A DNA stretch of 64,000 bases from UBA3839 sp963627995 (GTDB lineage: Bacteria > Bacteroidota > Bacteroidia > Bacteroidales > Bacteroidaceae). Each line of letters opens with the position of its first letter. Position 1 is the first letter of the stretch. Made by a program: the position numbers and the translations under genes. The stretch covers positions 7,580-71,579 of the forward strand of contig CAVGCV010000009.1 of assembly GCA_963627995.1 (NCBI GenBank), given 5' to 3'. The notes under the pieces were generated by a model. The model saw only the letters and a list, made by a program, of their open reading frames with translations, was not told the origin of the DNA and did not search any database. This document shows positions 9,060-18,156 of the stretch, one piece after another.

Positions 9060-10241
9060 ATGACATACCAGGCTGATGAAAACGGGTTCTACGGCGAATA
9101 CGGCGGCGCATACGTGCCGGAGATTCTGTACAAGACCGTAGAGGACTTGAAAAAGGCATACCTGCCCATTCTTGAGAGCCAAGCATTCAAGAATGAATTC
9201 CACGCGCTGCTGCGCGACTACGTGGGCCGCCCGTCTCCGCTGTACTTCGCACAGCGGATGAGCGAGAAATATGGCTGCCAGCTTTACCTGAAGCGCGAGG
9301 ACCTGAACCACACGGGGGCGCACAAAATCAACAACTCCCTCGGGCAGATTCTCGTGGCCAAGAAGATGGGCAAGAAGCGCATCATTGCGGAGACAGGCGC
9401 AGGGCAGCACGGCGTTGCCACGGCCACCGTCTGCGCGCTCATGGAAATGCCCTGCACCGTGTATATGGGTGCGACCGACGTGGAGCGGCAGCACATGAAC
9501 GTGGAGCGCATGAAAATGCTCGGGGCGGAAGTCCGCCCCGTCCAATCGGGCAACAAGACGTTGAAAGACGCGACCAACGAAGCGATTCGCGACTGGTGCT
9601 GCCATCCGTCCGACACGTTCTACATCATCGGCAGCACCGTCGGCCCCCACCCCTATCCCGACATGGTGGCGCGCCTGCAAAGCGTCATCTCTGAAGAAAT
9701 CAAATGGCAGCTAAAGGAGAAGACCGGCCGGGACTACCCCGACTACCTCATGGCCTGCGTTGGCGGCGGTTCAAATGCGGCGGGGACAATCTACCACTAC
9801 CTGGACGACGAGCGGGTGAAAATCGTGCTTGCCGAGGCGGGCGGGCTGGGAATGGAGACGAGCGAGACCGCCGCATCGCTGCAAATTGGCACCGACGGGA
9901 TTCTGCACGGGTCACGCATCAAGCTGATGCAGACAGACGACGGACAAATCATTGAGCCTTATTCCATCTCGGCCGGGCTGGACTATCCCGGGACGGGACC
10001 CATACACTGCAACCTGTACAAGTCAGGACGCGCCAAGGTTTTGGCGACCAATGACGACGAGGCGCTGGCGGCCGCGTATGAGCTGACACGCATGGAGGGC
10101 ATCATCCCGGCATTGGAGTCGGCGCATGCTTTGGGAGCATTGCCGAAGATGTCGTTCAAGCCCGATGACATCGTGGTGCTGACGGTCAGCGGACGCGGAG
10201 ACAAAGACCTTGAAACGTATCTCAAACACTTGAACGACTGA
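9060..10241 (+). CDS. trpB: Tryptophan synthase beta chain
   Basis: A 393-residue PLP enzyme that joins indole and serine to make tryptophan, in an alpha2-beta2 complex with TrpA. The PLP lysine is Lys89 in HTGAHKINN. The phosphate-binding loop GGGSNAAG lies near residues 233-240. The opening DENGFYGEYGGAYVPE is typical of the family. It is the first gene of trpBEGDCFA, as in Bacteroides, and starts 22 bases after the attenuator hairpin. Only 3 bases separate it from trpE. Confidence 0.98.
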   Translation: MTYQADENGFYGEYGGAYVPEILYKTVEDLKKAYLPILESQAFKNEFHALLRDYVGRPSPLYFAQRMSEKYGCQLYLKREDLNHTGAHKINNSLGQILVAKKMGKKRIIAETGAGQHGVATATVCALMEMPCTVYMGATDVERQHMNVERMKMLGAEVRPVQSGNKTLKDATNEAIRDWCCHPSDTFYIIGSTVGPHPYPDMVARLQSVISEEIKWQLKEKTGRDYPDYLMACVGGGSNAAGTIYHYLDDERVKIVLAEAGGLGMETSETAASLQIGTDGILHGSRIKLMQTDDGQIIEPYSISAGLDYPGTGPIHCNLYKSGRAKVLATNDDEALAAAYELTRMEGIIPALESAHALGALPKMSFKPDDIVVLTVSGRGDKDLETYLKHLND

Positions 10242-10244
10242 GCC

Positions 10245-11639
10245 ATGTTTTCCTTTCGGACCAATTCAAAAAAAATACTGGGAGACCTGACCACGCCCGT
10301 CGGAGCTTACCTGAAGCTGCGCGACAACTATCCACAATCGGCGCTGATGGAGAGTTCCGACTACCATGGAGGCGAGAACTCGAAGTCGTTCATCGGCGTG
10401 CAGCCCATCGCCAGCATCAGCATCGAGCATGGCAAGGCCATCGGGCATTACCCTGACGGAAGCCGCTCCGAGCACGAGGTGAGCGAACGTTACAGGACAG
10501 ACCATGCGCTCAACGACTTCCTGCGCCAATTCCACATCGGCGGTGAAGACGCGGAATACTGCGGGCTTTTCGGCTACACATCGTTCAACGCCGTTCGCTA
10601 TTTCGAGAACATCAGCATCAAGGATGAGACGCAGGAGAAGAACGACGCGCCAGACATGCTCTACATCCTCTATAAGGACGTCATCGTATTCGACCATTTC
10701 CGCAATGAGCTGAAGATTGTCGAGCTGACGTCCAAGGAGGAGGCATCCGACATCGACCGGCTGGAGAGCGACATCCTGAATCGCCCTATCCGAAGTTACG
10801 ATTTCCGCCCCATCGGAGGCTGCACCTCGACACTCACGGACGAGGAGCACAAAGCGAACATTCGCAAAGGCATCCAGCACTGTCTTCGCGGAGACGTGTT
10901 CCAAATCGTGCTTTCGCGCCGTTTCATCCAAAAATATGAGGGCGACGACTTCAAGCTATACCGCGCCCTGCGCACCATCAACCCCTCCCCCTACCTTTTT
11001 TACTTTGACTTCGGAGGGTTTCGCATCTTCGGGTCTTCGCCCGAGACGCACTGCCGCATAGAGGGGAAGAAAGCCTACATCGACCCCATTGCCGGAACGA
11101 CCAAACGCACGGGCAACCCCATCCAAGACCACGAGAATGCGCTCTACCTGAAAAACGACCCCAAGGAGAACGCCGAGCACGTGATGCTGGTGGACTTGGC
11201 GCGCAACGACCTGAGCCGCAACTGCCACAACGTGAAAGTGGATTTCTACAAGGATATGCAGTATTATTCCCATGTCATCCACCTTGTCAGTCGCGTCAGC
11301 GGTGAACTCGACGGTGGAGCAGACCCCGTCAAGACTTTCATCGACACCTTCCCCGCAGGAACGCTTTCGGGCGCGCCCAAGGTGCGTGCCATGCAGCTCA
11401 TCTCGGAATACGAACCGCACAACCGGGGTGCCTATGGAGGTTGCATCGGGTTCATCGGGCTCAATGGCTCTCTGAATCAGGCCATCACCATCCGCACGTT
11501 CGTTAGCAGGAACAACGAACTTTGGTTCCAGGCCGGCGGAGGGATTGTGGCCAAAAGCAACGAAGAATACGAGCTGCAAGAAGTGAACAACAAATTGGGA
11601 GCACTACGCAAAGCCATTGAAATAGCCAAAGGCTTGTAA
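10245..11639 (+). CDS. trpE: Anthranilate synthase component I
   Basis: A 464-residue chorismate-binding enzyme that makes anthranilate from chorismate with ammonia from TrpG. Conserved blocks in order: MESSDYHGGENSKSF in the N-terminal feedback region, QIVLSRRF, PYLFYFDFGGFRIFGSSPE, PIAGTTKRTG, and AGTLSGAPKVRAM near the C-terminus, all chorismate-site motifs. Length fits TrpE. It starts 3 bases after trpB and is followed by trpG after 46 bases. The MESSDYHG segment sits where Trp feedback inhibition acts in related enzymes, so allosteric control probably supplements the attenuator. Confidence 0.97.
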   Translation: MFSFRTNSKKILGDLTTPVGAYLKLRDNYPQSALMESSDYHGGENSKSFIGVQPIASISIEHGKAIGHYPDGSRSEHEVSERYRTDHALNDFLRQFHIGGEDAEYCGLFGYTSFNAVRYFENISIKDETQEKNDAPDMLYILYKDVIVFDHFRNELKIVELTSKEEASDIDRLESDILNRPIRSYDFRPIGGCTSTLTDEEHKANIRKGIQHCLRGDVFQIVLSRRFIQKYEGDDFKLYRALRTINPSPYLFYFDFGGFRIFGSSPETHCRIEGKKAYIDPIAGTTKRTGNPIQDHENALYLKNDPKENAEHVMLVDLARNDLSRNCHNVKVDFYKDMQYYSHVIHLVSRVSGELDGGADPVKTFIDTFPAGTLSGAPKVRAMQLISEYEPHNRGAYGGCIGFIGLNGSLNQAITIRTFVSRNNELWFQAGGGIVAKSNEEYELQEVNNKLGALRKAIEIAKGL

Positions 11640-11685
11640 GGAAAGTCAGACTTTGACAAAAGATACAAATACGAAGGACTTAACA

Positions 11686-12249
11686 ATGAAGATTGTAATC
11701 ATTGACAATTACGACAGCTTCACCTACAATCTGTCGCACCTTGTAAAGGAATTGGGGGCAACGGTGAGCGTCTATCGCAACGACAGGTTCCAGCTCCAGC
11801 AGTTGGAGCAATTCGACAAAATCATCCTGTCGCCCGGTCCGGGCATACCATCCGAGGCCGGGCTGCTGTTGGACGTTGTCCGCACCTATGCTGGCAAAAA
11901 GCCCATTCTTGGCGTGTGCCTTGGCCACCAAACCATCGGTGAGTTTTTCGGCGCAAGACTAACGAACCTCAGCGATGTGTTCCATGGCGTAGCTGCGCCT
12001 ACGACCGTTACGAAAGACGACTACATCTTCCAAGGGCTGCCCAAACAAATAGAGGTGGGACGCTACCACTCATGGGTCGTCGATGCCGGGAGCATTCCCG
12101 ACTGCCTTGAAGTCACCAGCACGAGCAACGAAGGCCATGTCATGTCGCTGCGGCACACGCGCTTCGACATTCGCGGCATACAATACCACCCGGAGAGCGT
12201 ATTGACACCCTGTGGAAAAGCCATCTTGAGGAACTGGGTAGAACACTAA
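11686..12249 (+). CDS. trpG: Anthranilate synthase component II, glutamine amidotransferase
   Basis: A 187-residue class I glutamine amidotransferase that supplies ammonia to TrpE. The start ATG at 11686 gives MKIVIIDNYDSFTYNL, the canonical N-terminus; the frame is open 11 codons upstream without resembling the family. The nucleophile is Cys78 in LGVCLGHQ, and the His-Glu pair is in QYHPES near the C-terminus. It is separate from trpD, unlike the fused E. coli enzyme. The same families also serve folate synthesis (PabA), but the operon context favours tryptophan. Confidence 0.96.
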   Translation: MKIVIIDNYDSFTYNLSHLVKELGATVSVYRNDRFQLQQLEQFDKIILSPGPGIPSEAGLLLDVVRTYAGKKPILGVCLGHQTIGEFFGARLTNLSDVFHGVAAPTTVTKDDYIFQGLPKQIEVGRYHSWVVDAGSIPDCLEVTSTSNEGHVMSLRHTRFDIRGIQYHPESVLTPCGKAILRNWVEH

Positions 12250-12261
12250 ACACACAAACAC

Positions 12262-13257
12262 ATGAAAGCATTTTTGACAAATCTTATCGAGGGGGGAACT
12301 CTTTCACGAGAGGACACGCATGAAATCATGGTGAATATCACCAAAGAGAAATATAGCGAGCAGCAAATAGCCGCCCTGTTGATGGGTATCCAAATGCAGG
12401 GAGCGACGGTTGACGAGCTGCTGGGGTTTCGCGACGGGCTTTTGGAGACAGGAAAAGCCATTGACCTGTCGCCCTACGAAACATTGGACATTGTTGGCAC
12501 TGGAGGCGACGGGAAAAACACGTTCAACATCTCCACTTGCTCGGCATTCGTAATTGCCGGGGCTGGCTACAAAGTAAGCAAGCATGGGAATGTGTCTGCC
12601 ACGTCCGTGTCGGGCGCGAGCGATGTGATAGCGGCACACGGGGTGAAGTTTTCAGCCGACCACGACCAGCTTGTGCATTCGATAGAAGAAAGCGGGGTCG
12701 CCTACTTCCATGCTCCCTTGTTTGCCTACGGGATGAAATATGTGGGGACAACCCGGCGTGCGCTCCAAGTCCCGACCTGCTTCAACCTGCTCGGGCCCCT
12801 GGTGAATCCCTGCCGGCCGAAATATAATTTCTTGGGAACGGCAAACTTAGCTCAAATGCGCCTCTATGTGAGTGTTCTTCAGAAAATTGGCACGAAGTTC
12901 GGTGTCGTAAGCAGCTATGATGGCTACGACGAGATATCGCTCACGGGGCAATTCAAGGTGACGACCAACACAGCGGAAAAAGTGATGACGGCAACAGACC
13001 TCGGATTGTCGGCGACCAAACCCGAGAGCCTCTATGGAGGAAGCACAAAGGACGAAGCCGTGAGAATCTTCGACAACGTGCTCAACGGCACCTCCACCGA
13101 GGCGCAGAAAGAAGTCGTCATCGCCAATGCCGCCATGGCTATCGGCACGGTGGAGCAGGAGAAGAGCAACGACGACTGCGTGGCCATGGCACGGGAATCG
13201 CTCGACAGCGGGAAAGCACTGTCAGCCTTTAAGAAGTTTGTTGAAATCAACTCGTAA
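12262..13257 (+). CDS. trpD: Anthranilate phosphoribosyltransferase
   Basis: A 331-residue enzyme that transfers phosphoribose from PRPP to anthranilate. The PRPP-binding motif GTGGDGKNTFNIST is present near residue 77, followed by KHGNVSATSVSGASDV, which differs slightly from the common KHGNRSVSS form. The segment NLLGPLVNPCRP, typical of the family, is intact. It starts 12 bases after trpG, and trpC follows after 2 bases. Translational coupling is likely. Confidence 0.96.
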   Translation: MKAFLTNLIEGGTLSREDTHEIMVNITKEKYSEQQIAALLMGIQMQGATVDELLGFRDGLLETGKAIDLSPYETLDIVGTGGDGKNTFNISTCSAFVIAGAGYKVSKHGNVSATSVSGASDVIAAHGVKFSADHDQLVHSIEESGVAYFHAPLFAYGMKYVGTTRRALQVPTCFNLLGPLVNPCRPKYNFLGTANLAQMRLYVSVLQKIGTKFGVVSSYDGYDEISLTGQFKVTTNTAEKVMTATDLGLSATKPESLYGGSTKDEAVRIFDNVLNGTSTEAQKEVVIANAAMAIGTVEQEKSNDDCVAMARESLDSGKALSAFKKFVEINS

Positions 13258-13259
13258 CG

Positions 13260-14066
13260 ATGGGGGACATCTTAGAAGAAATCATCGCCAACAAACGCAT
13301 AGAGGTGGCGGGACAAAAACAGCAGGTTCTCCCCAAAGACCTGCAGGAAACGGTTGAGCTGGCTTTGGCAAACAATGTGCTGCCAAAGCGCTCCATGCGC
13401 AAGGCCCTCTCCGCCTCGCCGTCGGGCATCATCGCCGAGTTCAAGCGACGCTCACCCTCGAAAGGATGGATAAAAGAAGACGGGCTGCCAACCATCATTC
13501 CGCCCGCCTACGCAAACAATGGAGCCTCGGCCATCTCCATCCTCACGGACGAGCCTTTTTTCGGCGGAAGAATGGGATTCATCAAAGCTGCTCGCCCCCT
13601 CGTGCCGACAACACCCATACTGCGCAAAGACTTCATCATTGACGAATACCAGTTGTTCCAAGCCAAAGTCATTGGCGCAGACGCAGTCCTGCTCATTGCC
13701 GCCGCACTCACACAGCAAGAATGCCAGACACTGGCCAAGACAGCGCACGAGTTGGGGCTGGAAACACTGCTTGAGATACATACGGAGGCGGAACTCGACT
13801 ACCTCGGTGAGAGCATCGACATGGTAGGAGTGAACAATCGCAACCTCGGGACTTTCCATACCGACGTACACAATTCCTATCGACTGGCCGCCCATCTTCC
13901 CGCCAACTTGGTTCTGGTATCCGAAAGCGGCATCAGCCATCCGCAGACCGTGAGAGAGTTGCGAGAAGTCGGTTTTCGCGGATTCCTCATCGGTGAGGCT
14001 TTCATGAAGTCCGAAGACCCGGGAAAGGCGCTGCGCGACTTCATCGGACGTGTGGCCAAAGCGTAA
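13260..14066 (+). CDS. trpC: Indole-3-glycerol phosphate synthase
   Basis: A 268-residue TIM-barrel enzyme that closes the indole ring on the carboxyphenylamino-deoxyribulose phosphate made by TrpF. Key blocks: IIAEFKRRSPSKGWI (the catalytic lysine strand), the PILRKDFIIDEYQL strand, LLEIHTEAEL, MVGVNNRNLGTF, and ESGISHPQTV. It is not fused to TrpF, which is the next gene 32 bases downstream. The start is 2 bases after the trpD stop. Confidence 0.97.
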   Translation: MGDILEEIIANKRIEVAGQKQQVLPKDLQETVELALANNVLPKRSMRKALSASPSGIIAEFKRRSPSKGWIKEDGLPTIIPPAYANNGASAISILTDEPFFGGRMGFIKAARPLVPTTPILRKDFIIDEYQLFQAKVIGADAVLLIAAALTQQECQTLAKTAHELGLETLLEIHTEAELDYLGESIDMVGVNNRNLGTFHTDVHNSYRLAAHLPANLVLVSESGISHPQTVRELREVGFRGFLIGEAFMKSEDPGKALRDFIGRVAKA

Positions 14067-14098
14067 GCAAGCAAAGCCCATCAAAGAACGGAACGACC

Positions 14099-14746
14099 AT
14101 GATTGTAAAAGTATGCGGAATGCGCGACTCCACCAATATCCGCGCCATAGAGGGAACGGGGGTCGACTGGATGGGATTCATCTTTTTTGAGAAATCGCCC
14201 CGGAATGTCGCAACCCGTCCCAGCTACCTGCCCTCGCACTGCAAGCGGGTTGGTGTGTTCGTCAATGCCACCTTCGGATTCATTCTCCAAAAGGCGGAAA
14301 CGTTCGGCCTCGACCATGTACAACTCCATGGGGATGAATCCACCGACTTCTGCTCCTCACTCCGCCAGTCCTTACCACGGGACAAAGGTATTATCAAGAT
14401 GATTCCCGTCTCGGAGGAACGCGATCTGGAGTACACACAGCCTTACGAGGGACTTGTCGATTACTTTCTTTTCGACACAAAGCAACCCATTCAAGCCTCC
14501 TATTTTGGAGGAAGTGGAGAATCGTTCGACTGGAATGTCCTGACCCACTATCGGGGAGACACGCCCTTCATCGTCAGCGGAGGCATCCGCCCCCAAGACG
14601 TGGAGAAAGTCCGCCGCATCCGACATCCGAAATTCTTCGGTGTCGATTTGAACTCCCGTTTTGAGATTTCTCCGGCAGTAAAAGATGCTGCACGCATCCA
14701 AGCATTTGTCCATCAACTGAAACAACCCGAGCCCATCGCCTTCTGA
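14099..14746 (+). CDS. trpF: Phosphoribosylanthranilate isomerase
   Basis: A 215-residue TIM-barrel isomerase converting N-(5-phosphoribosyl)anthranilate to the open-chain deoxyribulose phosphate. The N-terminal strand IVKVCGMRD carries the catalytic Cys, and VQLHGDE and GVDLNSRFE (phosphate site) are present. The family usually shows GGSG, seen here as FGGSGESFDW, and SGGIRPQDV. It lies between trpC and trpA with short gaps, so it is plainly part of the operon. Confidence 0.95.
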   Translation: MIVKVCGMRDSTNIRAIEGTGVDWMGFIFFEKSPRNVATRPSYLPSHCKRVGVFVNATFGFILQKAETFGLDHVQLHGDESTDFCSSLRQSLPRDKGIIKMIPVSEERDLEYTQPYEGLVDYFLFDTKQPIQASYFGGSGESFDWNVLTHYRGDTPFIVSGGIRPQDVEKVRRIRHPKFFGVDLNSRFEISPAVKDAARIQAFVHQLKQPEPIAF

Positions 14747-14775
14747 AGATGGAGCCATCAAAAATCACAAATGAC

Positions 14776-15549
14776 ATGAACCGCATCAACAGTCTCTTCG
14801 CCAACAAAAGCAAGAACATCCTATCCATCTACTTCTGCGCGGGCCACCCCACACTGGAGGGGACGAACTCAACCATCAAGGCGCTTATCGACAACGGAAT
14901 CGACATGATTGAGGTCGGAATTCCTTTCTCCGACCCAATGGCCGACGGCGTTGTCATCCAGGACGCCGCGACCAAGGCCCTGCGCAAAGGAATGAGCCTA
15001 CGCCTTCTTTTCGAACAATTAGAGGGGCTTGACTTCAATCGGACGACACCGCTCATTCTGATGGGCTATCTGAACCCCATCATGCACTTCGGCTTTGAGC
15101 CTTTCTGCAAGAAGTGCGTCGAGGTCGGCATCGACGGCATCATCATCCCCGACCTCCCGTTCAAGGACTACCTGAAGACATACAAGCCCATTGCCGACCA
15201 ATACGACATCCGAATCATCATGCTCATCACGCCCGAAACCAGCGAGGAGCGCATCCGGTTCATCGACGAACACACCGACGGGTTCATCTATATGGTCTCG
15301 ACCGCCGCGACAACAGGTATTCAGAACTCGTTCGGCGCGGACAAGCAGGCCTATTTCGAGCGAATCAACGCCATGGGTCTTCGGAATCCGCGCATGATTG
15401 GCTTTGGCATCTCCAACAAGCAGACTTTGGAGGCCGCCCAGCGCAACGCCTCCGGCGCCATCATTGGCTCAAAGTTCGTCAAGCTATTGGACGAAGTGCA
15501 GGATGTCCCGACGGCTGTCAAACGTCTGAAAGAAGATTTAGCAAAATAG
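14776..15549 (+). CDS. trpA: Tryptophan synthase alpha chain
   Basis: Splits indole-3-glycerol phosphate to indole, which is channelled to TrpB. Start placed at 14776 (MNRINSLFANK), where the family normally begins; an ATG at 14749, 2 bases after trpF, would add 9 residues. The conserved IYFCAGHPTLEG stretch, the catalytic Glu in DMIEVGIPFSDPMADG, the GIIIPDLPFKDY strand with the catalytic Asp, and GFGISNKQTLE are all present. It is the last tryptophan enzyme of the operon. Confidence 0.96.
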   Translation: MNRINSLFANKSKNILSIYFCAGHPTLEGTNSTIKALIDNGIDMIEVGIPFSDPMADGVVIQDAATKALRKGMSLRLLFEQLEGLDFNRTTPLILMGYLNPIMHFGFEPFCKKCVEVGIDGIIIPDLPFKDYLKTYKPIADQYDIRIIMLITPETSEERIRFIDEHTDGFIYMVSTAATTGIQNSFGADKQAYFERINAMGLRNPRMIGFGISNKQTLEAAQRNASGAIIGSKFVKLLDEVQDVPTAVKRLKEDLAK

Positions 15550-15586
15550 GAATCCCTCCGATTATCAAATCAAAAAGACAAAGGAA

Positions 15587-16519
15587 ATGAAAAAGACAAT
15601 TGCTTTTCTACTCGCCCTGACACTCTCTTCGGCACTTTCGGCACAAAGCCCGAGCCACGAAGCCGCTTCCGCGCCCTACCTCTGCAATGCGCCATTGCCC
15701 TACAAGCCTGTCAAGCTCGACATCCTGTTCATCGGAAACTCGTTCTCGATAGACACCAGCGCCGAACTTCCCTCCATTCTCCGCTCCGTCGGCATCAACA
15801 CGGTGAATGTCTATGTCCTCTACAAGGGGGCGTGCTCCATGCGCGAGCACTACGAACATTTCATCAACGACAGCCCCGTCTACGAACTCTACCTGTACAA
15901 CAGCCTGGGAGAGATCAAGCTGGAAAAGAAGACGACCATACGCAATGTCATGCATCGCTATCCATACGACGTGGTCGTCTTCCAGCAATACTCCCTCGAG
16001 TCGGGCGACTACGCCACGTATGAGCCCTATCTCTCCAAAATCATACAAGCCTACAAGCTCGTGACCACCAGTGCCCGAACGACCTTCGCGTTCAACCAAA
16101 CCTGGGCCTACGCTTCCAAGAACAAGAAAATCGCCACCTACAAAACACAGGAAAACATGTGGGAAAGCATCTGCTCGTCCGTTCAGAAGATGCGGAACAC
16201 GTCGGGCATCGACGTAATCATCCCCTGCGGGACAGCCGTTCAGAACGCACGTTCTGTCAAGGCATTGAACACAGAAAAAGAACTGACGCGTGACGAACAG
16301 CACCTCGACCTGCACATGGGACGCTATCTTGCCGCGTGCACGTTCTTCGAGGCCATCATCGCTCCCTGCTACGGGAGGAGCATTCGCGACGACATCTCCA
16401 TCATCGGCAAGGCCAACGAGAAGAACCAAGTGAACAATGGAAACAGGACGCTGCTGCAAAACTGTGCGCGGTTAGCCGTAGCCAACAATTACCACGTGTC
16501 CGAATTTGCGGGGCAATAA
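15587..16519 (+). CDS. DUF4886 protein, secreted SGNH-hydrolase-like
   Basis: A 310-residue protein with a cleavable signal peptide (MKKTIAFLLALTLSSALSAQ). ILFIGNSFSIDTSAE matches the opening block of DUF4886, an SGNH-like family with GNS replacing GDS, and DEQHLDLHMGRYLAACTFFE matches its C-terminal block with the His of the D-x-x-H pair. It is probably an esterase or carbohydrate-modifying hydrolase in the periplasm or outside; the substrate is unknown. It starts 37 bases after trpA on the same strand with no visible terminator between them, so it may be transcribed with the trp operon, although no link to tryptophan is evident. Confidence 0.8.
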   Translation: MKKTIAFLLALTLSSALSAQSPSHEAASAPYLCNAPLPYKPVKLDILFIGNSFSIDTSAELPSILRSVGINTVNVYVLYKGACSMREHYEHFINDSPVYELYLYNSLGEIKLEKKTTIRNVMHRYPYDVVVFQQYSLESGDYATYEPYLSKIIQAYKLVTTSARTTFAFNQTWAYASKNKKIATYKTQENMWESICSSVQKMRNTSGIDVIIPCGTAVQNARSVKALNTEKELTRDEQHLDLHMGRYLAACTFFEAIIAPCYGRSIRDDISIIGKANEKNQVNNGNRTLLQNCARLAVANNYHVSEFAGQ

Positions 16520-16587
16520 GGCGGAAAGGAACAAGGAAAAATTCTCCATGACAAGGCAGCGCCCCTATTCTCCGAATGGTCCAAAAA

Positions 16588-16672
16588 CAAAAAAATTGCT
16601 TATCATCACGACAAGCAATCTTTACTAACCTTAAAATAAATCTAATACCATGAAAAACACGGTGCAAAGTTA
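16588..16672 (-). ncRNA. Putative small RNA with its own promoter and terminator
   Basis: On the minus strand a perfect -7 box TAACTTTG (16665-16672) is followed about 50 bases later by a 7-bp hairpin (ATTGCTT/AAGCAAT, 16595-16619) and then seven T residues (16588-16594), a textbook intrinsic terminator. The predicted transcript is about 70 nt. Inside it ATG GTA TTA GAT TTA TTT TAA could encode a six-residue peptide. No gene follows on this strand before the convergent DUF4886 gene, so it is not the leader of a neighbour. On the plus strand the same DNA has a 15-codon frame starting at 16650, which I take as chance. Confidence 0.5.
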
Positions 16673-16741
16673 CCGTCTTTTTGCCAACTGGCAATAGTGC
16701 CGCCCCTATTGTCCCGTCGATTTAATCATATTTAACCAACA

Positions 16742-16777
16742 GCCCGAAAGTGTCCCAACGAGAGGAAACTTTCGGGC
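16742..16777. terminator. Hairpin after xylA
   Basis: A perfect 10-bp inverted repeat, GCCCGAAAGT (16742-16751) with ACTTTCGGGC (16768-16777), lies 30 bases beyond the xylA stop. No U-tract follows on either strand, so it may protect the 3' end rather than terminate alone. Confidence 0.5.
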
Positions 16778-16807
16778 CGTCTTGTCCGTCAATGGTTTAC
16801 AGGCACG

Positions 16808-18121
16808 CTACGCGTACATGGCGACGATGGCCTCGTACAGCTCCTGCTTACCCGAAGTCTGCTTGGGCTCGTCCACTTTCTTGCCGTATTCATAGGCTTG
16901 CTCCAAGGTAAGTTTCCCGTCCTCGAAGTCCTTGCCGATACCCGTGTCGAACGACGCGTAACGCTCGGAAAGCATCTTTTTGTAAGGAGACTCCTCCAGG
17001 AGTTTCGCTGCCGATTCCAACGCGCGCGCCATGGCATCCATGCCGGCGATGTGCGCGATGAAGATGTCCTCAAGGTCGGTAGAATTGCGGCGCGTCTTGG
17101 CGTCGAAGTTCGTTCCGCCTGTCCCGAGCCCGCCATTGCGGATGATTTGCATCCAGGCCTGCACCAGTTCATACTGGTCGATGGGGAACTGGTCGGTGTC
17201 CCACCCGTTCTGGTAGTCGCCGCGGTTGGCGTCAATCGAGCCAAGCATGCCGTTATCAACGGCTACGCACAGCTCATGTTCGAACGTGTGGCCAGCCAGC
17301 GTGGCGTGGTTCACCTCAATGTTCACCTTGAAGTCCTTGTCCAATCCGTGTGCCTTCAGGAAGCCAACGACGGTCTCGGTGTCCACGTCGTACTGGTGCT
17401 TCGTCGGCTCCATGGGCTTCGGCTCGATGAGGAAAGTGCCCTTAAAGCCCTTCGAGCGCGCATAGTCGCGTGCCATGCGGAGCATCGTGGCCATGTGTTC
17501 TTTCTCACGCTTCTGGTCGGTGTTGAGAAGACTCATGTAGCCCTCGCGTCCACCCCAGAACACATAGTTCTCCGCGCCCAGCTCGATGCCGGCGTCAATG
17601 GCATTCTTGATCTGCACGATGGCGCGAGCCACGACATCGAAGTCGGGATTTGTGCTTGCGCCATTCATGTAGCGCTTGTGGCCGAACACATTGGCCGTGG
17701 ACCACAGGAGCTTGATTCCCGTCTCCTGCATTTTCTGCTTGAGATACGCGACAATCGCCCTCAGGTTGGCCTCGTACTCCTCCACGGAACTGCCCTCGCT
17801 CACCAAATCCACGTCGTGGAAGCAGAAGTAGGGAAATCCCAGTTTCTGCATGATTTCAAAGCCTGCGTCCGCCTTCTGCTTGGCGATTTCAACGGGGTCT
17901 GTACCCTCGTTCCATGGGAACGACTTGGTTGCGCCGCCAAACTGGTCGCCGCCCTCGGCACAGAGCGTGTGCCACCATGCCATTGCAAAGCGCAGCCATT
18001 CTTTCATCGGCTTTCCGAGAATCACCTTGTCGGCATCGTAGTAGTGGAATGCCATCGGATTCTTGGAATCCTTGCCCTCAAACGAGATTTTGCCAATCTC
18101 GGGGAAAAACTCTTTTGCCAT
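16808..18121 (-). CDS. xylA: Xylose isomerase
   Basis: A 437-residue metal-dependent TIM barrel converting D-xylose to D-xylulose. The catalytic His is in CFHDVDLV. EPKPMEPTKHQYD carries metal ligands, and a further ligand lies in GSIDANRGD. The length and the opening FFPEIGKISFEGKDS match the class II xylose isomerases of Bacteroidetes. It is the second gene of xylBA, starting 35 bases after xylB. No xylose transporter or regulator is visible nearby. Confidence 0.97.
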   Translation of the reverse strand: MAKEFFPEIGKISFEGKDSKNPMAFHYYDADKVILGKPMKEWLRFAMAWWHTLCAEGGDQFGGATKSFPWNEGTDPVEIAKQKADAGFEIMQKLGFPYFCFHDVDLVSEGSSVEEYEANLRAIVAYLKQKMQETGIKLLWSTANVFGHKRYMNGASTNPDFDVVARAIVQIKNAIDAGIELGAENYVFWGGREGYMSLLNTDQKREKEHMATMLRMARDYARSKGFKGTFLIEPKPMEPTKHQYDVDTETVVGFLKAHGLDKDFKVNIEVNHATLAGHTFEHELCVAVDNGMLGSIDANRGDYQNGWDTDQFPIDQYELVQAWMQIIRNGGLGTGGTNFDAKTRRNSTDLEDIFIAHIAGMDAMARALESAAKLLEESPYKKMLSERYASFDTGIGKDFEDGKLTLEQAYEYGKKVDEPKQTSGKQELYEAIVAMYA

Positions 18122-18156
18122 AATCTTTCTGGTTTTTTGTGGTTATCTTTTTGTTT

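Noticed and set aside
16650..16697. 15-codon plus-strand frame MKNTVQSYRLFANWQ as a leader peptide
   Set aside because: No gene lies downstream on that strand; the segment is better explained as the minus-strand promoter and small transcript.
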